DNA from: Streptomyces sp. NBC_00273
Lineage (GTDB): Bacteria; Actinomycetota; Actinomycetes; Streptomycetales; Streptomycetaceae
NCBI RefSeq assembly: GCF_036178145.1
Contig: NZ_CP108067.1
Coordinates: forward strand, 620,001 to 684,000
Direction of reading: 5' to 3'
Length of the DNA: 64,000 bases
Shown piece by piece: positions 56,397-64,000 of the stretch; within the stretch, counting starts at the first letter, position 1; each line of letters starts with the position of its first letter. The translations under genes were made by a program, and so were the position numbers. The notes under the pieces are model-generated. The model was not told the origin of the DNA, did no database searches, and worked only from the letters and a program-made list of their open reading frames with translations.

Positions 56397-57039
56397 CAGA
56401 ACCTCTCGCCGTCACGGCGGATCAGTGCAGGTCGTGCAGCAGCTCCTCATCTCATGGCCGATGTGCGACCGGGTCCGTTCGTGGGACTGCGCAACTCAGC
56501 GACTCAGCGCGGCTCCGCAGCCCGCCGTGGAAAGGCAAATGAGCCCGCCGAACCTCCGTCGCTTTTGATCGGTGTCAGCGGCCAGCGCGGAATACCCACG
56601 TACGGCCAGTTGTGATGTCACTCTTTGCTACGGCCCGGGCTCGACCTCTGATGCGACCAACCGTGTGCGGATGGACGCGACCGGCTGTCGGTCCACATCG
56701 GTGCCGGGCGCGGGAAGCTCAGTATGATCGCCGCGCATGGGTGGTGCCTCAACCCGGCGTCCTGCAGAAGGACATCCATGTCGGGCGACTCCAGCGCGCC
56801 CGCCGTGCAGAGCGGCACGAGCATGTCGGGGGCCCTGGCGTACTTCTGGCGCCAGGCCGCGCCGGCATCCCCCAGCGTCTCGGTGAATGCCACGGTGTCG
56901 CTGCTCCTCCTCGTGCACCCACGGTGGCGAAGACCACGGTCGGCGGCCGGTCGCGTTCTGGCCAGGGTGGAGAGGCCGAGCCCACGGGGCCGGCTTCTCC
57001 ACTCGTGGCTTTCCCGTGCTCCCGTGGCGCTCCCCTGAC
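56397..57039. other. Gene-poor stretch
   Basis: No supported gene. A minus-strand frame at 56618-56893 (MAFTETLGDAGAAWRQKYAR, DMLVPLCTAGAL) looks coding for its first 55 residues and may be a fragment. Confidence 0.35.
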
Positions 57040-57321
57040 TCAGGGATCCATCGGCATGTCCGGAACACCGCTCTCGATGACGCAGTCCCGGTGCGGATCC
57101 GCGGAATGGGTCTGACTGTCCCCGGGGGAACCGGTACCCGGTTGCCTGGCGGTCGGGCTGCCGGGCGGTGCGGAGCCGGAAGAGGAGGGCGGGCAGGACC
57201 TCTTGGGGCGGGTGCTGTCACCGGGAGTGGCCGGCGCATCGCCGCCGCCCGCGCACGCGACGAGCGCGCACAGCAGCACTGCGGTGACGACACCGAGCGT
57301 GCCGTGTGCGTAGCGAGTCAT
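57040..57321 (-). CDS. Small putative lipoprotein
   Basis: 93 residues. Signal peptide with a hydrophobic core (about 9-21) and lipobox LVAC at about 20-23, then a low-complexity Pro/Ser/Thr/Gly region and a cysteine near the C-terminus (HRDCVIESG). Function unknown. It lies 43 bp downstream of the protease gene on the same strand. Confidence 0.65.
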   Translation of the reverse strand: MTRYAHGTLGVVTAVLLCALVACAGGGDAPATPGDSTRPKRSCPPSSSGSAPPGSPTARQPGTGSPGDSQTHSADPHRDCVIESGVPDMPMDP

Positions 57322-57364
57322 GGGGTGTCCGCCTTCCGGAACTGGCCTCGGCCACGTGCCAACG

Positions 57365-58111
57365 TCAGTATGTCGAGTACTTGTTGAAGGCGTCGCCCAC
57401 CCACGTCGCGAAGTACGGCGACCGCATCTCCGTCGGGTTGTTCTTGTCGTTGACGTTGCTGTTCACGCCGTTGACCCAACCGCTGTAGTAGACGCCGTCG
57501 TCCTTGCCGTAGATCCAGGGACCACCGCTCGATCCGCCGGTCATGTTGCACGGCATCTTGATCTGGTCGGTGGTGAAGATGCTGCGCTGGGAGGTGGTGG
57601 CGGCGCAGTAGTACTGCCACTGCCCGTCGAAGGGCGGGGCCTGCGGGTAACCCATGGCCGTCATGTAGCGGTCCTTGGGGTAGTTCCACTGGATGCCCAA
57701 GCCGCCCACGGCGTTGACCAGCTCACCGCCGGAGCTCGGGGAGGTGATGACGATGCCCAGGTCGTACCCCAAGTTTGCGCTGCCGGTCCAGCCGTTGAAG
57801 GCGACGAGCGTCTCGGCCCACCAGGTTCCGTAGGGGCGGCTGCCGTGGTTGTAGTACGGCACGAACTGCCAGTTCGAAGACCACGACTTGCCGGGGCCGC
57901 CGTGGACGCAGTGGCCTGCGGTGAACACCATGTTCTTGTTGGTGCTGTTGACGGCCGCGCCGGAGCAGACGTAGTCGACGCCGTCCGATCCGGTGTAGAA
58001 GACCTTGCCCACGACCTGGGTAGCGGTGACCGCCACCGGCACCCGACGAACCTGCAGGTCGCGCGGCCCCAACAACCAGCCGCTACACCCCAACGGCGGC
58101 CATCCCCGCAC
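57365..58111 (-). CDS. Trypsin-like serine protease, 5'-truncated
   Basis: S1 chymotrypsin-like fold with the full catalytic triad: His in VFTAGHCVHGG (about 67), Asp in YDLGIVITS (about 118), Ser in MTGGSSGGPW (about 193). Streptomyces relatives are secreted and have a signal peptide and propeptide. Here the conserved part begins at VVGKVFYTGSDG, and the about 35 residues before it (including a cluster of Arg) are neither signal nor propeptide. The gene was probably cut at the 5' end near 58030 by rearrangement, so secretion is doubtful. Confidence 0.7.
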   Translation of the reverse strand: MRGWPPLGCSGWLLGPRDLQVRRVPVAVTATQVVGKVFYTGSDGVDYVCSGAAVNSTNKNMVFTAGHCVHGGPGKSWSSNWQFVPYYNHGSRPYGTWWAETLVAFNGWTGSANLGYDLGIVITSPSSGGELVNAVGGLGIQWNYPKDRYMTAMGYPQAPPFDGQWQYYCAATTSQRSIFTTDQIKMPCNMTGGSSGGPWIYGKDDGVYYSGWVNGVNSNVNDKNNPTEMRSPYFATWVGDAFNKYSTY

Positions 58112-58155
58112 ACCACGCCACGCCGCGGTCGTGCGTACCGGTTCGGGCAGGTGGG

Positions 58156-59484
58156 TCAGGTGCGCTGCACCAGGTGGTCGACCGAGAAGAGGAGGTGGTC
58201 CTCGCCGTAGTGGAAACGGCTGGCGAGGGCCTCGTAGCGGGTGTACTGCTCCTCGGTGAGCGGTAGCTGGAGGACCTCCACTGTGCGCAGGAGCAGACGG
58301 AACCCGAGGTCGGGGTCGACCTGGGTGGCGATCTGTTCCAGGGCTTCCATGACCGTGGTGCCTTCAAGGGGGTGGAAGTCGGGGCTGACCGCCGTGCTCG
58401 CGGCGAGGGGGGACATGCCGCGGATCTCGCGCAGGACCTCGTCGCCGGCACCGGTGGCCGGCGGCGGGGCCGCCGGGACGTAGCCGGGTGCGACCTCGGT
58501 CAGGCGCTCCTCGCACACTTCGGCGACCTGCTCCAGCCACTCCCGGCCGCTGACGCCGAACCGGTCGATGCTGTAGCCACGGTTGGTTGCCGCCAGCCAC
58601 AACACGGTGATCGCGTCATCGGACAGGCCGGTGTCGAGCACCCGGCGTGTGTCCTCCAGGAGTACGGCTGCCTCCGAGCCCGGAGGGCGCTCGTAGCCGT
58701 CGGCCTTCACGGCAGCCGCGACTGCCTCGCGGGGCGTGCGGTAGTGCCAGCCCGCCGTGAACTGCCTGGCGAGTCGGGAGAGCCCGAAGTCCCCGTTGAC
58801 GCCCTCCCGCGAGGCGGTGCTGACCGGCGGCCAGATGATCGCGAGGTCGTCGTGAACGGCGCCCGGGGGGAAGCCGAACTTCCAGCCGAGGGCCACCAGG
58901 CGGCGGTACTGCCCGTACGGGACGGGCACGGAGTGCGCCTTGAGCGCGCGGAGAAACAGGCGCATGCCGAGATCGGCGTCGGCGCCGGTCACCACTTGCT
59001 CCAGGCAGTCGACGAGCTTCGGCAGCGGAGAAGCGTCCACCAGGGCCGGGGCCGTGACGCGGAGTTCCGCCACGACCGCCTGGCACAGCTGCGCGTCCCG
59101 TACCGGCCGCACCGGCGGCGGCGTGCAGGACGCCTTGTTCTGCCGGAGCCGTGCCGTGGACACCTCCGAGATCCGCTCCAGCCAGTCACGGCAGGTCATG
59201 CCGTGGCCGGTCGGGTCGAAGGCGTTCCCGGTGGAGGCCAGCCACACCGTGTGAAGGACCCGTTCCGGGAGCTCGGACGCCAGCAGGCGGCGGGCGTCCT
59301 CCCCCAGCTCGACGGCCTCCTCGCCCTCTGACCGGTCGGCCAGCTCCTCCGCGAACCCAAGCGCGGCGGCCGGGCCGGGGGCGGGGCCGGGACGGCTGAG
59401 GCGTTCGGTCAGGGCGGTCAGGGCGGTCAGACCGAAGTCCTCGCCGTAGCCGAGTTCGTAGTACGCAGGACGTTCCCGGGTCAT
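58156..59484 (-). CDS. Internally duplicated protein of unknown function, coupled to an XRE regulator
   Basis: 442 residues made of two diverged copies of an about 200-residue unit. Matching segments are LPERVLHTVWLASTGNAF with LSDDAITVLWLAATNRGY, DWLERISEVSTARL with EWLEQVAEVCEERL, and DADLGMRLFLRALKAH with DPDLGFRLLLRTVEVL. All-helical, soluble, no catalytic motif. ATG 59484 overlaps the stop of the regulator gene (ATGA). Family not recognised; perhaps a partner or antagonist of the regulator. Confidence 0.75.
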   Translation of the reverse strand: MTRERPAYYELGYGEDFGLTALTALTERLSRPGPAPGPAAALGFAEELADRSEGEEAVELGEDARRLLASELPERVLHTVWLASTGNAFDPTGHGMTCRDWLERISEVSTARLRQNKASCTPPPVRPVRDAQLCQAVVAELRVTAPALVDASPLPKLVDCLEQVVTGADADLGMRLFLRALKAHSVPVPYGQYRRLVALGWKFGFPPGAVHDDLAIIWPPVSTASREGVNGDFGLSRLARQFTAGWHYRTPREAVAAAVKADGYERPPGSEAAVLLEDTRRVLDTGLSDDAITVLWLAATNRGYSIDRFGVSGREWLEQVAEVCEERLTEVAPGYVPAAPPPATGAGDEVLREIRGMSPLAASTAVSPDFHPLEGTTVMEALEQIATQVDPDLGFRLLLRTVEVLQLPLTEEQYTRYEALASRFHYGEDHLLFSVDHLVQRT

Positions 59485-60050
59485 GGAGCCACCCCTGTGG
59501 GGACTGCGGTCATGATGGCGTAGATGCGGCGGCCTTCGGCGAGCAGTGCGCGTGCGGTGGGGTGGTCGCCGCGGGGGGCGGCTGTGTGGGCCTTGCCGAG
59601 GAGGGCGTTCAGCAGGCCGAAGGAGGGTCTGTTGTTGCTGAGGGCGATGGACGTCTTCGCGTACGGGGTCATCAGCCGGGTGCCGTACGTCGCCAGCTTC
59701 GCCTCCCACGCCTCCGTTGTGGGGCCGCCGGTCAGGTGTGCGGCGAATCCTGCGGTGAAGAGGTCGGAGGCCACCAGCGAGGGCATGACGGCGCCGGCCG
59801 CGTCGTTGAGGAACTCACGTCGCTCCACTTGCCCCTTCAACACGGCCATGGGCACGTCCAAAACCGCGGACAGGCACCGCAGGTAGTAGGCGCCCGGCGT
59901 CACCGCGCGGCGTTCCCGCCGGGAGATGTACTCGCGTGTCAGGGCTGTGCCGTACCGCGTGTTGATCCGGTCGGACAGCCTGCCTCGCGACCGTCCTCGC
60001 GGGGTGGGCAGGTCTCTGATCAAGTCCCCCAGGTCGGTCCATCGCCCCAT
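59481..60050 (-). CDS. XRE-type helix-turn-helix regulator, short form
   Basis: 189 residues. The N-terminal HTH (LSDRINTRYGTALTREYISR) is followed by the VERREFLNDAAGA motif common in Streptomyces XRE regulators with long helical C-termini. Relatives I know are about 400 residues, so this one is either a short form or truncated. It is the first gene of a two-gene unit with the duplicated protein. Confidence 0.7.
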   Translation of the reverse strand: MGRWTDLGDLIRDLPTPRGRSRGRLSDRINTRYGTALTREYISRRERRAVTPGAYYLRCLSAVLDVPMAVLKGQVERREFLNDAAGAVMPSLVASDLFTAGFAAHLTGGPTTEAWEAKLATYGTRLMTPYAKTSIALSNNRPSFGLLNALLGKAHTAAPRGDHPTARALLAEGRRIYAIMTAVPTGVAP

Positions 60051-61303
60051 TTTGCCCCTACCACTGCCCCTGGTGAGGGGACATCAGATCACCGACGGTA
60101 TCAGTGCGGGGAATGGCGGCGGCCAGGGCAGCGGGTGCACGTGACGCCCCGGCCCGAACCCGCCCCCGCCCCCGAACCCGCCCCCAGGCCGTCCGCAGTG
60201 CGCGGGCGCAGCGGTACGGCGTGCCGTGTGTCGGCAGGTGGGGGTCTTGTCCGGGGTATCGGACCGCAACGTGGTCGTCCGCCGCCACCCCCACGCCTGA
60301 CCGGGGGCAGCAGACGATTGACCAGACGGACATCGGGGGGTCGCGTCCAAGACGTGTCCGGCAGGTCGGGATCCTGCGGGACATCGACCCCTCGTGGGAA
60401 GACCCTTCCGACCCGCCCGGCGGCCACCGCCGGCAGGTGGTGGCGTTCATCTCGCCGGAGCGTGGCGGGTCTGAGTGGCACGCCGACCCCACCACCGTCA
60501 CCCGAATGTTGGAGCCGGCTCGCGCCGGCCTTCGCGGGGCGGAGTCGGGACACGAACCGATCGGCGGCCGGTGATGTTCGGGGGGCGGCGCGGTAGTACT
60601 GCCGCCGCCAGAGCGCTCTGGGCACCGGGTCTCACCCACGCACGCCGAATCGGCGCGGGCCCGGGCACGACCCTAAGCGCCACCCACACCAGTCGAAACG
60701 CAGCCCAGAGAACTGGTACTGACACCTGACGCTGCCACCACCACGAACGGCGACACCCTCCCCCCGACGACAGCAACAAGAAACGGAAGACGTCAGGCCC
60801 CGGGCCCCGGGCCCCACCCCGGGCAGGCCGAGGAGAACCGCAGGGCGTGCCCGGGACAGCGTGCGACCCAGGACCTTCAACGACCCGCCACCGGTTCCGC
60901 CCGGCTGCCAGGTCGTTAACCTCGCGGTTCTCCGTGGCGAGGACGGGTCAGGACACGCTCCTGTGTGCTCAGCGTGTCGTACGGCGGCTGACGATGCGGC
61001 CGATGCCGTCGGGGTTCGGGCGGATGCGGTAGCCGAATGTCAGTCAGGACAGCTGCGAGCGCGATGTTCATGGCCTCGCAGACCGCCTCGAAACGGGTGG
61101 CGGCGCCGCCTACGACCCTGGCCCCAACCGGCGTTGGGGCTTCGGCACGTCCTCACACAGCCTCGCCGACCATGTGAGACCAAGCACTTTCCAGGGGACT
61201 CCGGGACCTACCCGTGCTTCTCCACGTCTGGATCACGAAGAGGCAAGAACGCAGGGGGCGGTCGGTCATCGGACCGAGGCACCCGTTGGAAGAAGGGGTC
61301 TCA
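60051..61303. other. Long intergenic stretch
   Basis: No intact gene in about 1.25 kb. A plus-strand frame near 60310-60574 (IDPSWEDPSDPPGGHRRQ, FISPERGGSEWHADPTTV) is coding-like but has no good start and may be a fragment. An 8-bp hairpin lies at 61121-61140. Confidence 0.4.
61121..61140. terminator. Short hairpin
   Basis: GCCCCAAC and GTTGGGGC form a perfect 8-bp stem with a CGGC loop. No intact gene ends immediately before it. Confidence 0.35.
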
Positions 61304-61774
61304 GTGACCAAGCTGCCACGAAGGTTCTACTGGTACTTGATTGCCGCCGCCGGGCTGGCTATCGCAGCAGCACTGATCGGATTCCTCTGGATTCTGACCA
61401 AGGACCAGAGACCTCCGCTCACTCCCACCGACGTCCAGGGAACCTGGACGGCTTGGTCGTCCGCCGGCGGCGACGGACGCCTGACCGTCCGGCCGGACGG
61501 CACCGCAGACCTGCAGCAGGTGAAACCGGAACCTGGCTGCGGAATGCCCTCCGAGCCCGTTCCCTCCGGCACCTACAGCGGCCCGGCAACCTGGGTGTTC
61601 GACACCTTCCCGGACGAGTGGCCGGGCATCAGGTTCGACTACACGTCCCCGCTCAACGGGAAGACATGCAAGATCTACCTCCCCATCATGATCTCCGAGC
61701 AACACGGCCCCCTGGGATTCTTCATCCACGATTCCCGCTCCCAGTACAAGCGCGACACCGCACACCCGAGCTGA
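61304..61774 (+). CDS. Membrane-anchored protein with extracellular domain, unknown function
   Basis: About 156 residues from GTG 61304 (purine-rich site GAAGAAGGGG upstream). One transmembrane helix near residues 9-32, then an extracellular beta-rich domain (VQGTWTAWSSAGGDGRLTV) with Cys residues that could pair. The start VQGTW and the length suggest a lipocalin-like fold, but no family is assigned. Confidence 0.65.
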   Translation: MTKLPRRFYWYLIAAAGLAIAAALIGFLWILTKDQRPPLTPTDVQGTWTAWSSAGGDGRLTVRPDGTADLQQVKPEPGCGMPSEPVPSGTYSGPATWVFDTFPDEWPGIRFDYTSPLNGKTCKIYLPIMISEQHGPLGFFIHDSRSQYKRDTAHPS

Positions 61775-62115
61775 CACCGAGCCAACCCTGGACGCACGAT
61801 CCGGGGCCGCGCAACAGCCAGGTCCCCGATGGCCGGGTGTGGCCAAGCCAGAGACACCCTGGGTCATCTTCGGGCCTCGCGAGGCGGTTGAGTTCAAAGA
61901 GCAGGCGGCAGCTCTGAGTACGAGTGGCCGGGTATTCGAAGAGCATGGTCGCGTTCCGATGGATGAGGCCGGTGTACTTGACGCCTTTGCCCGGGCGGTC
62001 GGAGTCCCTGGCTAGCGGCGTCCTGCGGGGCGTTCACGACCCGCATCGCCAGCGGTCCCACCCACTCTGGGGCTGCCACCCGGGTGCCCCGTACGCTCTT
62101 TCCGACCCGCCCCCG
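61775..62115. other. Intergenic stretch, no gene seen
   Basis: 340 bp between two plus-strand genes; no convincing frame. Confidence 0.4.
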
Positions 62116-62835
62116 ATGAAGAGAGTCTTCGTGCACACCGCTCACCGTCTGATCGGCGCCGCCGCCCTCACTGGTACCGCGGCCTTCGGGCTCACCGGAT
62201 GCCTGCCGTCCGAACCGTTCCCCGGCCAGTCGGGCTCCCGCGTGCTCAACGACTCCGTGACCGCGCTGCGCGGCGCGTCCACGTTCACCGTCAGCGGGAC
62301 AGCGTCCAGCCAGGGCGTATCCACGCAGGTGAACCTGTCGATCAGCGGGACCGGCGAATGCAAGGGCACCCTCTCGGCCCAGAGCGGCGGCAACATCGAA
62401 GTGGTCCGCACCCGGGATCACACCTTCCTCCGGGGCGACGAGGCCTTCGTCCTCGCCCGGACGCAGGGCATGCCGGAGGATCAAGCGGTCCAGGCCCGCG
62501 CGGAGATGTCGGGCCGCTGGATGCGCATGGAGGCCTCGGACCCCTCCATGAAGGGCCTGACCAGCCTGTGCGACCGCGACGGCCTGCTCAGGGAGATGTA
62601 CAGCGTCCCGGGTGCGGAGAAGGGCGCTCTGACCAAGATCGACGGCAAGGAGGCGGTCGCGGTCAACACGACTCAAGGGGTCTTCCTCGTGGCCGCCAAG
62701 GGCGAACCGTTTCTGCTCAAGGCGACCACCAGCGGCTCGAACGCGGTCGACCTCGCCTTCACCGGCATCAACAACCCCGTGCAGGTGGACGTCCCGGCCG
62801 ACAAGGACGTCTACGACCCGGACGACAACGGCTGA
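62116..62835 (+). CDS. LppX/LprAFG-like lipoprotein
   Basis: 239 residues from ATG 62116. Signal peptide and lipobox LTGC (Cys about 29). The mature part resembles mycobacterial LprG/LppX-type lipoproteins, which carry lipids across the envelope: SVTALRGASTFTVSGTAS near residue 47, DRDGLLREMY, and a C-terminal NNPVQVDVPADKDVYDPDD. Acts on the outer face of the membrane. Monocistronic; a hairpin lies 175 bp downstream. Confidence 0.78.
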   Translation: MKRVFVHTAHRLIGAAALTGTAAFGLTGCLPSEPFPGQSGSRVLNDSVTALRGASTFTVSGTASSQGVSTQVNLSISGTGECKGTLSAQSGGNIEVVRTRDHTFLRGDEAFVLARTQGMPEDQAVQARAEMSGRWMRMEASDPSMKGLTSLCDRDGLLREMYSVPGAEKGALTKIDGKEAVAVNTTQGVFLVAAKGEPFLLKATTSGSNAVDLAFTGINNPVQVDVPADKDVYDPDDNG

Positions 62836-63233
62836 CGCCCCGTCGGGCACCGCCCGGTGTCGGAGTCCGGGTCGATGTCGACGAACCGTACTGCCATCAC
62901 AGTCTCCTGCATCGCTCAGCTCGCGGGATGTTGCGTCATCCAGGCGGAGCAGGAAGCGGGTGCCGGCGGCCAGAAGACAGCGGATCGCCTTCCGCGATCG
63001 ACGTTCCGCGCAGTCTCGCAGTCCCGGCCGACGGCCCGTCAGCCGGGACTGTGAGACTGCCCTCGTGACGGCGGACGTGCCGCTTCGCGCAGCGCGTCGC
63101 CCGGACCGGTCGGCTATGGGACGTGCAGTCTGTCGGCGGCGGTGATCCGGCGCCTCGACGACCTCGCCCCGGTCGACCCCGCCCGGCGGGACCGGCACGC
63201 CGACCGCACTGGACCAGCCCTTAGGGTTTACCC
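62836..63233. other. Intergenic stretch with long inverted repeat
   Basis: No gene seen in about 400 bp apart from the hairpin at 63010-63060. Confidence 0.4.
63010..63060. terminator. Long inverted repeat, probable terminator
   Basis: 19-nt arms (63010-63028 and 63042-63060) pair with one mismatch around a 13-nt loop. It lies between the lipoprotein and DUF1266-like genes. It is 175 bp after the lipoprotein stop, so it could instead be a relic or protein-binding site. Confidence 0.55.
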
Positions 63234-64000
63234 ATGAGCTTGACAGCAGGTCACGAGGAAGGAGCCCCGCCCGGTCCGACGGCATCGGCGCGGGGCTGGC
63301 AGGCGCCGAGCGCGGTCGAGCGGGGGCTGTACGAGGCGAAGGCGCGCGGCGACTGGCCCGCGTACTACGACCTCGTCGCACGGGCCGACCTGTACATGAT
63401 GCAGTCGCGGGCGTACGTCGACGCGACCGCGGGCAACACCCGCTTCCACCCCTACTGGAACCCGCAGACCCGGACCATGTGCCTGGCCGTCTACACCGGC
63501 GGCATGCTGCCGCCGCCCGTCGCCGACCCGGTCTACAACTGCTACGACCTGGGCTGGTTCGCGGAAGTCTGGAACCAGGACGACCCGCCCTACCTCGTCG
63601 TCAACCCCGGCAGCCCCTGCGAGGGCGTCCTGCCGGCCGGGCCGGAGGGCCGCGCCCTGTGGCAGCGTCACTCCGCCCCGGTCGAACGGCCCGGGCTGGC
63701 CCAGGACGTCGTCCACACGCTGGAGGTAGGCGGCCCCCGCACCGGCCCCGTCGCCTTCGGTCTCGCGGTCGGCGCGCACATCAACGTGCGCAACGGGCGC
63801 TACTGGAACTCGATGGCCTACCACGGCTGTGGCTACCGCAACGAGAAGCGCACGCTGGAACGCTGGTGGGGCGTCACCACCCGGAGGGACTGGCAGGACT
63901 CGCAGGAACAGCTGCTGCGCGCCGGAATGGTCAGCGGGGTCTGGGAGTCCGTCCTGCAGCTTCGCCGTGCCATGGCCCTGGACTTCGCGGGCCCCGTCGA
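63234..64000 (+). CDS. DUF1266-like protein, partial (runs off the right edge)
   Basis: From ATG 63234 at least 255 residues. The first half has an SseB-like flavour (RADLYMMQSRAYVDATAG, YLVVNPGSPCEGVLP). The second reaches WWGVTTRRDWQDSQEQLLRA, the start of DUF1266 domains seen in Streptomyces. Function unknown. Frame open at the window end. Confidence 0.75.
   Translation, partial: MSLTAGHEEGAPPGPTASARGWQAPSAVERGLYEAKARGDWPAYYDLVARADLYMMQSRAYVDATAGNTRFHPYWNPQTRTMCLAVYTGGMLPPPVADPVYNCYDLGWFAEVWNQDDPPYLVVNPGSPCEGVLPAGPEGRALWQRHSAPVERPGLAQDVVHTLEVGGPRTGPVAFGLAVGAHINVRNGRYWNSMAYHGCGYRNEKRTLERWWGVTTRRDWQDSQEQLLRAGMVSGVWESVLQLRRAMALDFAGPV

Overview
High-GC actinobacterial DNA, almost certainly a Streptomyces chromosome, probably an accessory or arm region. 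Reasons: very strong G/C bias at third codon positions, GTG starts, ATGA/GTGA stop-start overlaps, a modular type I polyketide synthase with a LAL-type LuxR activator, rare TTA (bldA-dependent) leucine codons in several genes, and Streptomyces-type IS701, IS5, IS110 and IS630 sequences. All assignments come from reading the sequence; no database search was run.

Region 1 (1-13.97 kb) is the edge of a polyketide cluster. On the minus strand it has the first PKS subunit (ACP-KS-AT-KR, running off the left edge), a LAL regulator with a TTA codon, and a type II thioesterase. PKS and thioesterase share CTAGGGG/TAGGGG repeats upstream of their starts, a candidate operator. Between them lie two bacterial-PH-domain membrane proteins, a small membrane protein and a NarL-type two-component pair.

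Region 2 (14.2-24.5 kb) holds AraC and IS630 relics, a three-gene surface operon (solute-binding-like protein with TTA at codon 5, lipoprotein with a C-terminal VWA domain, membrane-anchored protein), an SDR relic, YceI, DoxX, an MBL-fold hydrolase and a HEAT-repeat protein.

Region 3 (25.3-46.9 kb) is the most striking. Nearly all genes run on the plus strand and many overlap: ABC exporter, 5'-3' exonuclease-like protein, MFS exporter, triple NUDIX, PCMT-like methyltransferase, GFA protein, methyltransferase/phosphotransferase, GNAT, NUDIX, VanX-like dipeptidase, methyltransferase-NUDIX-FxLD-type methyltransferase, TmrB-like ATPase, HemC paralogue, phosphotransferase relic, PIG-L deacetylase. 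It reads as one ancestral long operon for making, modifying or resisting a small molecule. It is now broken by IS701 and IS5 inserted at one CTAG, by a ~3 kb element with a zinc-ribbon/tyrosine-recombinase gene, and by several nonsense or frameshift lesions.

Region 4 (47-53 kb) has a gene of unknown function and a two-gene NLR-like module. A small protein ends in, and an NTPase-TPR protein begins with, nearly the same RHIM-like motif. This is the best candidate for a conflict or cell-death system. Region 5 (53-56.4 kb) is a second, decayed NTPase-TPR gene split by IS110. Region 6 (57-64 kb) has a lipoprotein, a 5'-truncated trypsin-like protease, an XRE regulator coupled to an internally duplicated protein, two membrane-anchored or lipid-anchored proteins, and the start of a DUF1266-like gene.
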